Positions 6,421-13,621 are shown, counted from the first letter of the stretch. The stretch is 19,639 bases of DNA from JACZST01 sp036985755 (GCA_036985755.1 BTQG01000044.1:1-19639); one strand, 5' to 3'. Notes: generated by a model from the sequence alone, not told the origin. Numbers and translations: made by a program.

Positions 6421-7597
6421 GCAGATCGAGCTCGTCGGCGACCCGTTCAAATGCCATCGTGCCCGGCCGGATGAGATCTTCGTGGTCCGTGCCCTCCAGC
6501 TCGTGGTAGATGACCTCGTCGCCCGCATCTGCTGCTTTGCCGGCAAAGGCGCGACTCATCGCTACCGGAACGACCGCGTCGGCATCACCGTGCACGACGA
6601 GGACCGGCACTCCGATCGGGAGGAGTCCCATCGGTGATAGTCCCCGATAGCGATCCCGAGCGTGCTGCGGGGTCTCCTGCAGATACGCCTCGACCGCCCC
6701 GTCACCGAGGTTCTCGGCAAAAGCGGCCTCGAGATCAGAGATCGGTGCGATTCCGACCACGGCCGCAGGATGGACGCGGCGTTGCCGCACCTTCGGCTCG
6801 GTCAGGCCGGAGCCGAAGCTCATCGCCAGCTGGCCTCCAGCCTCGTAACCCACAGCGACGACGCGGTCGAGGTCGAGGTTGCGGTCGGCGGCGAAGGTGC
6901 TGAGGGCGTCGAGTGCAGCCGACGCATCGGCCATGGTCGGTGCCCACCCTCCGCCGGATCCGACACGACGATAGGTCACGTTCCACGTTGCCCAGCCCCG
7001 CTCGGTGAGGGCTATCGCTGCCGCATCGAGCACATCGCGTCCGTGTGTGTCACGCCAGAACCCGCCATGGAGCAGGAGCGCCACTGGATGCGGGCCGTCG
7101 GTGGCAGGCAGGCGAAGATCGCCGACCTGGGACGCTTCGCTGCCGTATGGGATCGTGTGCAGGGGCCACCGCGCTCGCGCCGCCACATGCCAGATCGCGT
7201 CGCGGTACCCCTCGACGCCGCGTCCATAGATCGTCGACTCGCAGACCTCGGCGACGACCGAGTGCCGGCGCCACGTCTCGCGGGCCTTGATGTTGCTGAG
7301 ATGCACCTCGACGGTCGGGATCTCGATCGCCTCGATGGCGTCGCGGATCGCATAGGAGTAGTGGGAGAACGCTCCCGGATTGATGACGACGGCATCCACC
7401 TCGTCGCGAGCTGCGTGCAGGCGGTCGATGATGTCGCCCTCGTGGTTCGACTGATACGTCTCGGCCTTTGCGTTTACCGCGGCTGCCCACAGCCGGCATG
7501 CATTCTCGATGTCGGCGAGGCTCCAGTCGCCGTAGATCTCTGGCTGCCGGCTGCCGAGCAGGTTGAGGTTCGGGCCGTTGATGACGCTGATCCGCAT
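6392..7597 (-). CDS. aroQ: Fused type II 3-dehydroquinate dehydratase / alpha-beta hydrolase
   Basis: One uninterrupted 401-residue frame holds two domains. Residues 1 to about 145 are a complete type II dehydroquinase (third step of the shikimate route): GPNLNLLG (8-15), Arg17 and Tyr22 in RQPEIYG, QSNHEGD (49-55), INPGAFSHYS (72-81), VEVHLSNIKARE (96-107) and a terminal GVEGYRDAI block. Residues from about 146 to 401 form an alpha/beta hydrolase: LLLHGGFWRD (174-183, oxyanion region), WNVTYRRVG, the elbow VGYEAGGQLA (249-258), VHGDADAVVP with Asp340, and GTDHEDL with His372. The elbow position normally filled by Ser is Glu252 (codon GAG at 6844-6842), so ordinary esterase chemistry is doubtful. 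Free-standing type II dehydroquinases are only about 140-150 residues long. The ATG at 7597 begins 39 bp after the lipoate-ligase-like gene, so the two are probably co-transcribed. The 3' end overlaps aspC by 29 bp. Confidence 0.9.
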   Translation of the reverse strand: MRISVINGPNLNLLGSRQPEIYGDWSLADIENACRLWAAAVNAKAETYQSNHEGDIIDRLHAARDEVDAVVINPGAFSHYSYAIRDAIEAIEIPTVEVHLSNIKARETWRRHSVVAEVCESTIYGRGVEGYRDAIWHVAARARWPLHTIPYGSEASQVGDLRLPATDGPHPVALLLHGGFWRDTHGRDVLDAAAIALTERGWATWNVTYRRVGSGGGWAPTMADASAALDALSTFAADRNLDLDRVVAVGYEAGGQLAMSFGSGLTEPKVRQRRVHPAAVVGIAPISDLEAAFAENLGDGAVEAYLQETPQHARDRYRGLSPMGLLPIGVPVLVVHGDADAVVPVAMSRAFAGKAADAGDEVIYHELEGTDHEDLIRPGTMAFERVADELDLLSRRIAAAG

Positions 7598-7636
7598 CGG
7601 CTCAGTCTCGGCTGTTGGCCTTTGCGACGCAAACGG

Positions 7637-8389
7637 TCACCCCGGCTCGAAGTCGTGGGCGAGGGCGGTGGCCTCTGCCACCGTCTCCGCAGCGAGCGGG
7701 ACGCGCTCGATGGTCGCAACCATCTCAATTTTGGCCACGATGGCGTCGATCACCGTCTCCGGCTCGATCCCGGGGATGGTGTCCGTCAACGCTCCTGCCG
7801 TTCCCGGATCCCAGTCGAGATCCAGGGCTCCGTAGACGGGCACGAGCACCTCGCCAACCGCAGCACCATTGCCGACCACGATCACTCCTCCGACATGGGC
7901 TGCGGACCGCGCCAATCGCTGTCCGAGCCCTGCGACCTTGACGGGGCCGACGTGGATGCTGTAGTCGCCGGGGCAGTACTCACCGGGCAGGGCACCGATT
8001 TCAGCCGGGATGCCCAGCGACACCATGGCGTCGGTCAGCACACCGGCGACGGCCGCAAAACGAGTCCGAATGCCTTCGATCGGGTGTTCGGCCGGCATCG
8101 TCCACGACATCGCCACCGATTGCTCGTGGAAAACGGCGGCCCTCCCCCCGGCCAACCTGATGAACGCCTGAAATCCTGCCGTCCTTGCTGCGACAACAGC
8201 CTGGTCGAAACCTGCCGATACACCATCGTGCTTGCCAAACGCCACCGCCCTTCCCGGCACCGACAGTCGAAGCGTCTCGAGCCCCAGCGGTGCGGCGGCC
8301 TGGGCCAGCGCCACACGCGACACCGCGGTGTCGAGGGCCATTCGTTCGGGGAAGCCCTCACGGACGAGGCGTATGGTCCGCTCCGACAT
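7637..8389 (-). CDS. Lipoate-protein ligase A / octanoyltransferase family protein
   Basis: A 250-residue protein of the biotin/lipoate A/B protein ligase family, which attaches lipoyl or octanoyl groups to lysines of lipoyl domains. Visible features are FGKHDGVSAGFDQAV (51-65), the RLAGGRAAVFHEQSVAMS block (78-95; compare RxxGGGAVYHD in LplA), GEYCPGDYSI (136-145) and VKVAGLGQR (150-158), where Lys151 fits the conserved adenylate/acyl-binding lysine. Cys139 in the GEYCPG motif might form an acyl-thioester as in LipM/LipL-type octanoyltransferases, but I cannot align it with certainty. The GGG of the signature is GGR here. No lipA, lipB or E2 gene is in the window. The start is ATG 8389. It is first of the pair with the AroQ fusion. 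Family assignment is firm; ligase versus amidotransferase is open. Confidence 0.82.
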   Translation of the reverse strand: MSERTIRLVREGFPERMALDTAVSRVALAQAAAPLGLETLRLSVPGRAVAFGKHDGVSAGFDQAVVAARTAGFQAFIRLAGGRAAVFHEQSVAMSWTMPAEHPIEGIRTRFAAVAGVLTDAMVSLGIPAEIGALPGEYCPGDYSIHVGPVKVAGLGQRLARSAAHVGGVIVVGNGAAVGEVLVPVYGALDLDWDPGTAGALTDTIPGIEPETVIDAIVAKIEMVATIERVPLAAETVAEATALAHDFEPG

Positions 8390-8680
8390 AAACGCAGCCT
8401 AGGTGTGACAACCGGGGACATGGTCCCTGGCGGGATGGGGTGAGTCCTCCAGCGGGCCGTCGCAGTCGAGAGAAATCAAGCCACCGGTACCCCTCGAGCG
8501 ACCGGCGGCCCATAGCCAAGAACGGGAAAATGGCTCTCGTGGTGTCAAGACGACCGGTGAACCCATCGGTGCGCGCTCCTGGGAGGGTGATTGCAAATTG
8601 CCAGTACAACGAGACGCCGCTGGGCTGACGCAGTATTGAATAGATCGGTATCGGCTCGTCGATGCCAGACTTGTGCTGAG
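8390..8680. other. Divergent intergenic region, no gene recognised
   Basis: This 291-bp stretch lies between the divergent lipoate-ligase-like gene and the first lipoprotein gene and should hold promoters for both. Short open frames exist on both strands (for example 8440-8628 plus and 8358-8609 minus), but none has a recognisable protein pattern. A 5-bp inverted repeat GGGAC-ATG-GTCCC lies near 8415-8430. I see no clear -35/-10 pair, RNA gene or riboswitch. Confidence 0.5.
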
Positions 8681-9370
8681 ATGCGAACGTTGACCAGAAT
8701 CCTGGCCGGTGCGGGCCTGTTGCTCGTGCTCTCCGCGTGTGGTGCCGCAGGGCCGCTGGACGGGCTTGGCGATGCCTCCAGCGAGTGGCTCCAGGAGGGT
8801 GCCGCCGTTACCAGCACGACAGGCGCCAGGGTCCTTGTCGAAGTGGGGAACGAGGGTCTGGTGGGTACGGCGGACCTGTTGTGGGCGAACGATGATCTAG
8901 GGACGACCGGGCTGGACGATCCGTTGCAGGTCATCCAGGGAGTGTGGGATCGCCGGGTCGGGACCCGCTTCGTGCAAGCGAGCCGCAGCGAGGTCGCGAC
9001 CGCGCTCCCCACCATCCGGTTTCCCAGCCTCGTTTCAGAGGGCGTGCAATGGGTCACCAGCCAGCTGGTGTACGACCCGGCAACCGGTCAGCTCGACGCC
9101 AACACTTCCGCGGCGTTCGGCCTCTGGTCGGTGGAGCCGTACACCGCTGCCGACGGCCAGCTCGGTGTGCTCCGGGTAGGAGAGGCGCCGGGGGATGTCG
9201 GGACGGCACGCAGCGATACCGTCCCCATCGTCGTTCCCGATGGTGTGAACCTCGGATGGACTGAGGGCGGGCTGAGGTACGAGATGTTCTGCCGGGCCTC
9301 GATTCCGGAGACTGCGTGCGAGGCGATCATCGACTCGTTCGTTCCCCTGTCCACGCTGCTCGCCTTCTGA
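8681..9370 (+). CDS. Predicted lipoprotein, function unknown
   Basis: A 229-residue protein with a classic lipoprotein signal: MRTLTR, a hydrophobic run, then the lipobox LSAC with Cys20 as the lipidated residue, so the mature protein should be tethered to the outer face of the cytoplasmic membrane. I chose ATG 8681 because it places this signal at the N-terminus; the open frame back to 8591 would put 30 charged residues before it. The mature part is a mixed, probably beta-rich domain without a motif I can name. It ends with RYEMFCRASIPETACEAI, where two cysteines may pair, and a short hydrophobic tail. It leads three lipoprotein genes in a row; the next starts 1 bp after its stop. Confidence 0.85.
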   Translation: MRTLTRILAGAGLLLVLSACGAAGPLDGLGDASSEWLQEGAAVTSTTGARVLVEVGNEGLVGTADLLWANDDLGTTGLDDPLQVIQGVWDRRVGTRFVQASRSEVATALPTIRFPSLVSEGVQWVTSQLVYDPATGQLDANTSAAFGLWSVEPYTAADGQLGVLRVGEAPGDVGTARSDTVPIVVPDGVNLGWTEGGLRYEMFCRASIPETACEAIIDSFVPLSTLLAF

Positions 9371-9371
9371 C

Positions 9372-9923
9372 GTGCGGCTCGCCGCAACCATCGCCGCCGG
9401 TCTTCTGGTTGCCGGGTGTGGAGCCTCGGTCCTGACCGAGGCCGACTATTCCGAGCTGGCGGCCGGACGATCGGCTGCCTACGCTGCCGAGGCTGAGGAG
9501 CTGCGGTCGACTCAGCTGCTCCGGCTCGACCAGGCGGTAGCCGACCTGGTGCGAGATCTCGAGCCCGATGCGCTCGAGGAGGCCGTGGTCTCTGAAACCG
9601 GGAGGCGGAGCGCATCGCTGTTTGCTGCGTTGGCAGACGCGGTCGAGCGTTATGCCGACGATCTCGAAGCCATGGAGGCCCCTGATTCGTTGCTCGCTGC
9701 TCATCTCGAGTTCGTGGACGCGCAGCGACTATCGATCAGGGATATCGGGGCGACGATCGAGGCCCTGTCCTCGGCAGCTTCGTTGGAGGCGATCGCGGCC
9801 GCGGTGGGAGGCTCGGCCTTCAACGACGCCCAGTATCGGGTCGATGCCGCGTGCCGCGGACTCGAAGAGCGCCTCGTCGCCGAGCAAGTCGCTGCCGATC
9901 TGAACTGCCGAGATGATGCTTAG
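9372..9923 (+). CDS. Predicted helical lipoprotein, function unknown
   Basis: A 183-residue protein starting at a GTG one base after the stop of the preceding lipoprotein gene, implying translational coupling. The short signal MRLAATIAAGLLVAGC gives a lipobox LVAGC with Cys16. The mature part is almost entirely helix-forming, rich in Ala, Glu, Leu and Asp, with heptad-like runs (about residues 24-80 and 85-150), consistent with an extracytoplasmic helical bundle. Two Cys near the end (in DAACRGLEER and LNCRDD) could form a disulfide. I recognise no enzyme motif. The coding end overlaps the next gene by 11 bp if the ATG at 9913 is used. Confidence 0.82.
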   Translation: MRLAATIAAGLLVAGCGASVLTEADYSELAAGRSAAYAAEAEELRSTQLLRLDQAVADLVRDLEPDALEEAVVSETGRRSASLFAALADAVERYADDLEAMEAPDSLLAAHLEFVDAQRLSIRDIGATIEALSSAASLEAIAAAVGGSAFNDAQYRVDAACRGLEERLVAEQVAADLNCRDDA

Positions 9924-10374
9924 GAAGCCTCGTCACCAGTTGTCGGCACGCGGCAACGTCGCTGCTTCGAACGTTCGTGTCCGCACAAGGTTCCCTCGCC
10001 GACTGGCCACCGTCACCCTGCTGTTGGCACTGGTGCTCGGGGCCTGTACCCGGGCCGCGCCCCCGCCCGATACCGCGGGCTGCGCCGATGTGATCGAGGC
10101 CACCATCACTCCGAGCGAGGCCAGATACACCGTGTCGGCCACGGTGCGTTCCGCCGAAACCGGATGGGACAAATATGCAGATGCCTTTGTGGTCCGCACC
10201 CCGGAAGGTGACACGATCGGGGTCCGTGAGCTCGCCCACCCTCACGTCGACGAGCAGCCGTTCACCAGGTCGATCACGCTGGAGATCCCCGCAGGTGTTG
10301 GCACGATCGAGGTCGCCGCCAACGACTCGGTAGTTGGCATGTGCGGAGAAACAGTCCTCCTCGACGTTCCGTGA
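9913..10374 (+). CDS. Predicted lipoprotein of a conserved uncharacterised family
   Basis: A 153-residue protein with a basic leader, a hydrophobic run and the lipobox LGAC (Cys45). The 30-residue leader before the hydrophobic run is long for a lipoprotein. ATG 9913 or 9916 overlaps the previous gene, whereas the TTG at 9940 lies after that stop and follows a TAGGAAG sequence, so the start is uncertain. The mature domain (about 57-153) has TVSATVRSAETGWDKYADAF and ELAHPHVDEQPFTRS. I recall this pattern from uncharacterised bacterial proteins of similar length, possibly a small beta-sandwich; no enzymatic function is known to me. It closes the three-lipoprotein cluster. Confidence 0.8.
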   Translation: MMLRKPRHQLSARGNVAASNVRVRTRFPRRLATVTLLLALVLGACTRAAPPPDTAGCADVIEATITPSEARYTVSATVRSAETGWDKYADAFVVRTPEGDTIGVRELAHPHVDEQPFTRSITLEIPAGVGTIEVAANDSVVGMCGETVLLDVP

Positions 10375-10418
10375 CTCACGATCGAGGTGAGCAGTCTCGC
10401 CGGGGTATCACGATCGTG

Positions 10419-10447
10419 GCTACAGGTGATCGCGAGGGCGCCATAAT
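10419..10447 (+). promoter_or_regulatory. Possible promoter for the DUF1059 gene
   Basis: CATAAT at 10442-10447 matches the -10 consensus in five of six positions. The hexamer GCTACA at 10419-10424, 17 bases upstream, shares only the ACA half of the -35 consensus. A transcript starting near 10454 would have a leader of about 43 bases before the ATG at 10497. The call depends mostly on the -10 box. Confidence 0.3.
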
Positions 10448-10496
10448 GCATCATCGGCACCCGACAGCCGGCGAGCAGGACAACAATGGAGGCGAT

Positions 10497-10679
10497 ATGG
10501 GATACGAATTCGAGTGTGACAAAGTGATACCGGGCTGCGAAGCCAAGGTCTATGCGGAGACCGCAGAGGAAACTCTCACCAAAGCCGCCGAACATGCCGC
10601 AGTGACGCATGGGCTCACCGAGCTCGACGACGCCACCGTTGCTGCGGTCAAAGAGGCGATCGTGCCGTCGAACACGTGA
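10497..10679 (+). CDS. DUF1059-type small protein
   Basis: A 60-residue protein matching the DUF1059 pattern: an N-terminal YEFECDKVIPGCEAKV block with two cysteines, then ETAEETLTKAAEHAAVTHG with the typical HAxxxHG helix, and a short acidic/helical tail. Family members are small, soluble and functionally uncharacterised; the conserved Cys and His residues have suggested metal binding, which is inference. The start is secure: GGAGG at 10488-10492 stands 4 bases before the ATG, the clearest ribosome binding site in the window, suggesting high expression. It is 122 bp downstream of the third lipoprotein gene with a candidate promoter of its own, so it may be independently transcribed. Confidence 0.85.
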   Translation: MGYEFECDKVIPGCEAKVYAETAEETLTKAAEHAAVTHGLTELDDATVAAVKEAIVPSNT

Positions 10680-10882
10680 CGTGAGGGTCTGTCACACGAT
10701 GCGAACCGGCTCCTGCACGCAAACCACGGCTGGGCCGCGGTCCCGCCGCTGACTGGCATCTGATGGCTCCTCGACGTCGACGCAAGCCGGGACGGATGCC
10801 GTTTTTCCGATTACGACGCGGCGGTTCTCGAGAAGGGGACTCAACCGCGTTACCGCCAGAGAGAGCGTCTACGGTCGCCGGC

Positions 10883-12205
10883 ATGATCATCTCTTCCATC
10901 CGCACCGCCGGCCTCGGCGACACGAGCTATGTGGTGGCGCACGAAGGAGTCGGTCTGGTGATCGACCCGCAGCGCGACCTCGACCGTTTTGAGACCGAAC
11001 TGGAGTCTGTCGAAGCCGAGCTGGGCTTGGTGCTCGAGACCCACCTCCACAACGACTACCTCTCCGGTGGGCGGTATCTGGCCAAAAACCACGCAGCTCC
11101 TTACGTGCTGCCCGCAGCCAGCGGCGCCGCTTTCGCCTACACGCCCGCCTTCCACCACGAAGATCTCAGCGTCGGCGCGTTGACGGTGCGGCCGATCCAC
11201 ACCCCGGGCCACACCCCTGAGCACACCAGCTACCTCGTCCTTGTCGACGGTGTCCAGGCTGCACTGTTCAGCGGTGGCAGCCTGCTGGTCGGCTCCGCAG
11301 GACGCACCGACCTGCTTGGCGCCGACCGCGCCAGACAGCTCGCCAGGCTCCAGTACCAATCCGTTACCCGGTTGGCCGGGCTTGGTGACGAAGTCGAGCT
11401 GTATCCGACCCACGGCGAAGGGTCGTTCTGCGCCTCGACCGCTGCCGGTCGCAGCGCGTCGACCATCGGCATCGAGCGACGAACAAATCCGGTTCTCCAG
11501 CACGACAATGCCGACGAGTTCGCCGACAGTTTGCTGAGTGGGCTTGCTCCCTACCCCAGTTACTACTCGCACATGGGCACGATGAATCTGCTCGGTCCGC
11601 CGCCAGAGCCCGACCATGCACTCCCTCGGTTGGCCGTCGGTGACATTCCCGAGGAAGCGACGGTGATCGACATACGGTCTAAAGCCGAGTTCGCCTCCGG
11701 GCACCTTGCCGGGTCGATCGGCATTCCGACCCGCGACGACACCGGGGTATGGACGGGCTGGATCGTTGCGTTCGGCACACCCATCGTCCTCGTGGCGGGT
11801 ACGAATCAGGATGCCACGGAGATCTCCGTCCAGCTTGCCCGCATCGGCTACGACGATGTGCTCGGTGTGGTCACGGACCTCGGGGAAACGGAGCTGGTCT
11901 CCTACCGAACGGTCGATGTCGGCGAGTTTGTCGACGCCCTCGATGCCGGCGGGCTCCAGATGATCGATGTGCGGTCCCATGCGGAGTGGGAAACGGGACA
12001 CGTGGAGGGGTCGAAACACCGCTACCTGCCTTACATCCCGGGCAGCCCCCTCGGCCTCGACCGGGATCGCGAGATGTGGATCGCCTGCGAATCTGGACAG
12101 CGCGCCACCATCGCTGCCGGGCTCGTGGAAGAGGCCGGATACCGCCCCGTTGTTCTCTCCGAGGGCGGCGTACCCGAGATTCTGGGGCACAAGCGCGACT
12201 TGTAG
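10883..12205 (+). CDS. Metallo-beta-lactamase fold hydrolase with two rhodanese domains (persulfide dioxygenase-like)
   Basis: From ATG 10883 the protein has 440 residues. Residues 1-240 are a metallo-beta-lactamase domain: THLHNDYLSGG (53-63), HTPGHTPEH (106-114) and PTHGEGS (176-182) supply metal-binding histidines. Residues 255-335 are a rhodanese-like domain whose loop reads VAGTNQD without a cysteine, so it is probably structural. Residues 345-440 are a second rhodanese with the active-site loop CESGQR (Cys402). This architecture belongs to the ETHE1-like persulfide dioxygenase/sulfurtransferase group handling glutathione persulfide or other sulfane sulfur. Where ETHE1 has a metal-ligand Asp in its TGD motif, this protein has SGGSLLVG with Gly132; I recall actinobacterial relatives sharing it, so the metal chemistry may differ. 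The open frame extends to 10763, but the Arg-rich extension is not family-like. Confidence 0.88.
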   Translation: MIISSIRTAGLGDTSYVVAHEGVGLVIDPQRDLDRFETELESVEAELGLVLETHLHNDYLSGGRYLAKNHAAPYVLPAASGAAFAYTPAFHHEDLSVGALTVRPIHTPGHTPEHTSYLVLVDGVQAALFSGGSLLVGSAGRTDLLGADRARQLARLQYQSVTRLAGLGDEVELYPTHGEGSFCASTAAGRSASTIGIERRTNPVLQHDNADEFADSLLSGLAPYPSYYSHMGTMNLLGPPPEPDHALPRLAVGDIPEEATVIDIRSKAEFASGHLAGSIGIPTRDDTGVWTGWIVAFGTPIVLVAGTNQDATEISVQLARIGYDDVLGVVTDLGETELVSYRTVDVGEFVDALDAGGLQMIDVRSHAEWETGHVEGSKHRYLPYIPGSPLGLDRDREMWIACESGQRATIAAGLVEEAGYRPVVLSEGGVPEILGHKRDL

Positions 12206-12251
12206 CCCTGCCGAGACCGATGCCGACGCCGCCCGCCGACAGCCCCGAGGA

Positions 12252-13136
12252 TCAGCCGTCGAGGAAGGAGATCATCGCGGTGGCGACGGCCTCGCCACGC
12301 TCCTCCTGGAGGAAGTGGCCCGCCCCCTCGATGAGGGTCAGCGCACCGGCAGTGGGAAGGCGCTCCACCCACCGCTCGCCTACCGCGGGAGGGAACACAG
12401 GGTCTTCGGTCGAGAAGATCACCGTGGCGGGGCCCGCCCACGACTCAAGTGCCGTGCGCACCGCCAGCATGTCTGCGGCACCTGGTTGCTCCGGATCCAG
12501 CGGGACGATGAGCGGGAACCGGTGGGCACCGACCTTGTACCGCGCATCGGGGAACGGTGCCTCGTAGGCGGCCAGAACTTCCTCGGGCCACTCGGACACC
12601 GCGGAGCGCGCCATGATGAAGCCGACCGGCAGATCAGGTGTCTTCTCCACAAACGAGATCCATTTCATGAAAGCGGGGCCGACCGGTGCCTGCCCGGAGA
12701 ACAGTGCGGTGTTGAGAATCACTAGACGGTTGAAGCGTGCCGGGTGCTCTACGGCGAGCCGCAGACCGATCGGCCCACCCCAATCCTGGACGACGGCGGT
12801 GGTCTCGGTGAGGTCGAGCCATTCGATCAACTCGGCCATGAAGGCGACGTGTCGGTCGTAGGTGTAGAAGTCGGGGTCGGTCGGTTTGTCCGATCGGCCG
12901 AATCCGGGGTAGTCGGGTGCGATGATGCGATACCCGGCGTCCACCAGCGGCGGGATCATCTTGCGGTACAGGTAGCTCCAGGTCGGTTCGCCGTGGAAGA
13001 GCACGATCGGTGGTCCTGCGCCCTCGTCGAGGTAGTGGATTCGAAGACCATCGATTTCGTGGTAGTGCGGCTCGAAGGGAAAGCCCTCGATGTGTGCGAA
13101 GCGTTCCTCAGGGGTGCGCAGCGCTTCCCAGCTCAT
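12252..13136 (-). CDS. Haloalkane dehalogenase-type alpha/beta hydrolase
   Basis: A 294-residue alpha/beta hydrolase closely resembling haloalkane dehalogenase subfamily I (DhlA-like), which cleaves carbon-halogen bonds with water. It shows LFHGEPTWSYLYRKMIP (46-62; Glu50 and Trp53 near the oxyanion hole), APDYPGFGRSDKP (73-85), the nucleophile Asp118 in VVQDWGGPIG with halide-binding Trp119, AYEAPFPD in the cap, Asp245 in STEDPVFPP, and His274 in GAGHFLQEE. The second halide-stabilising Trp of DhlA (Trp175) does not line up with a Trp; the aligned region has ARSAVSEW, with Trp183 a few residues off. Actual dehalogenase activity is therefore likely but not certain. The start ATG overlaps the UspA-like stop by 4 bp (ATGA), so the two are translationally coupled. 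The 3' end converges on the rhodanese gene with 46 bp between. Confidence 0.87.
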   Translation of the reverse strand: MSWEALRTPEERFAHIEGFPFEPHYHEIDGLRIHYLDEGAGPPIVLFHGEPTWSYLYRKMIPPLVDAGYRIIAPDYPGFGRSDKPTDPDFYTYDRHVAFMAELIEWLDLTETTAVVQDWGGPIGLRLAVEHPARFNRLVILNTALFSGQAPVGPAFMKWISFVEKTPDLPVGFIMARSAVSEWPEEVLAAYEAPFPDARYKVGAHRFPLIVPLDPEQPGAADMLAVRTALESWAGPATVIFSTEDPVFPPAVGERWVERLPTAGALTLIEGAGHFLQEERGEAVATAMISFLDG

Positions 13137-13621
13137 ACAGGATCATCCTCCTTGTCCTCATCGACCTTGTCCGGTGGGCTGGGGACGACGAGGACCGGTT
13201 TGCCGCATTCGAGCATGACCCGCGCCGAGACGCTTTCCCACGCATCTCTGTCGAAGATTGGGCGGGTAGCGCCGAGCACGACCACGTCGGCGTCGAGATC
13301 GCCCGCCGTCTGAGAAATGGCGATGGCAGGATCGGCGCCGTCGACGTAGATGACCTCGTATGGGATCCGCGCTCCCTCGAGGGCTTGCGCCACCGACTCC
13401 ACCAGCCGGTGGCCCCGCTCCTGGAGGTACTTGTCCGCGGCAGCGTCCGACGTGTCGCCTCTGGTCCCACCCGTGGTCCTTTGCAAGTCATCGAGGAACT
13501 GGCGGGGCACTTCGATGACGGTCATCACGGTGACCTTTCCGTTCTGGCCGAGCAGTTGTCTCGTGAACTCGACCACCGGTTCCGAGCTGAGCACACCGGT
13601 GGTCGCGATGAGCACGTGCAT
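13133..13621 (-). CDS. UspA-like universal stress domain protein
   Basis: A 162-residue single-domain protein with the Usp fold pattern: MHVLIATTG at the N-terminus, a hydrophobic strand VTVMTVIEVP, a long helix with ADKYLQERGHRLVESVAQAL, then DADVVVLGATRP and the C-terminal KPVLVVPSPP strand. The ATP-binding motif G-2x-G-9x-G-(S/T) is not evident after VVLGATRP, so it likely belongs to the non-nucleotide-binding branch. I chose ATG 13621 because it gives the canonical start; ATG 13630 adds three residues, and the frame to 13723 adds an Arg-rich non-conserved stretch. The tail DKVDEDKEDD is acidic. It overlaps the dehalogenase-type gene by 4 bp, so both are probably expressed under the same stress or starvation condition. 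Confidence 0.83.
   Translation of the reverse strand: MHVLIATTGVLSSEPVVEFTRQLLGQNGKVTVMTVIEVPRQFLDDLQRTTGGTRGDTSDAAADKYLQERGHRLVESVAQALEGARIPYEVIYVDGADPAIAISQTAGDLDADVVVLGATRPIFDRDAWESVSARVMLECGKPVLVVPSPPDKVDEDKEDDPV

Noticed and set aside
6662..8443. A 593-codon plus-strand open frame opposite the AroQ fusion and the lipoate-ligase-like gene
   Set aside because: It is the shadow of two well-supported minus-strand genes, spans their junction, and shows no protein motif.
8358..8628. Short overlapping frames on both strands between the lipoate-ligase-like gene and the first lipoprotein gene
   Set aside because: Both strands give frames of similar length over the same bases, with no start signals or protein motifs, which is typical of non-coding GC-rich DNA.
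9935..9944. ACCAGTTGTC also found at 2428-2437, suggesting a third copy of the repeat element
   Set aside because: A 10-bp match is expected many times by chance in a window this size, and no other part of the element is present.
10850..12190. A 446-codon minus-strand open frame opposite the rhodanese gene
   Set aside because: The plus strand encodes clear metallo-beta-lactamase and rhodanese motifs; the antisense product is Arg/Gly/Val-rich with no pattern.
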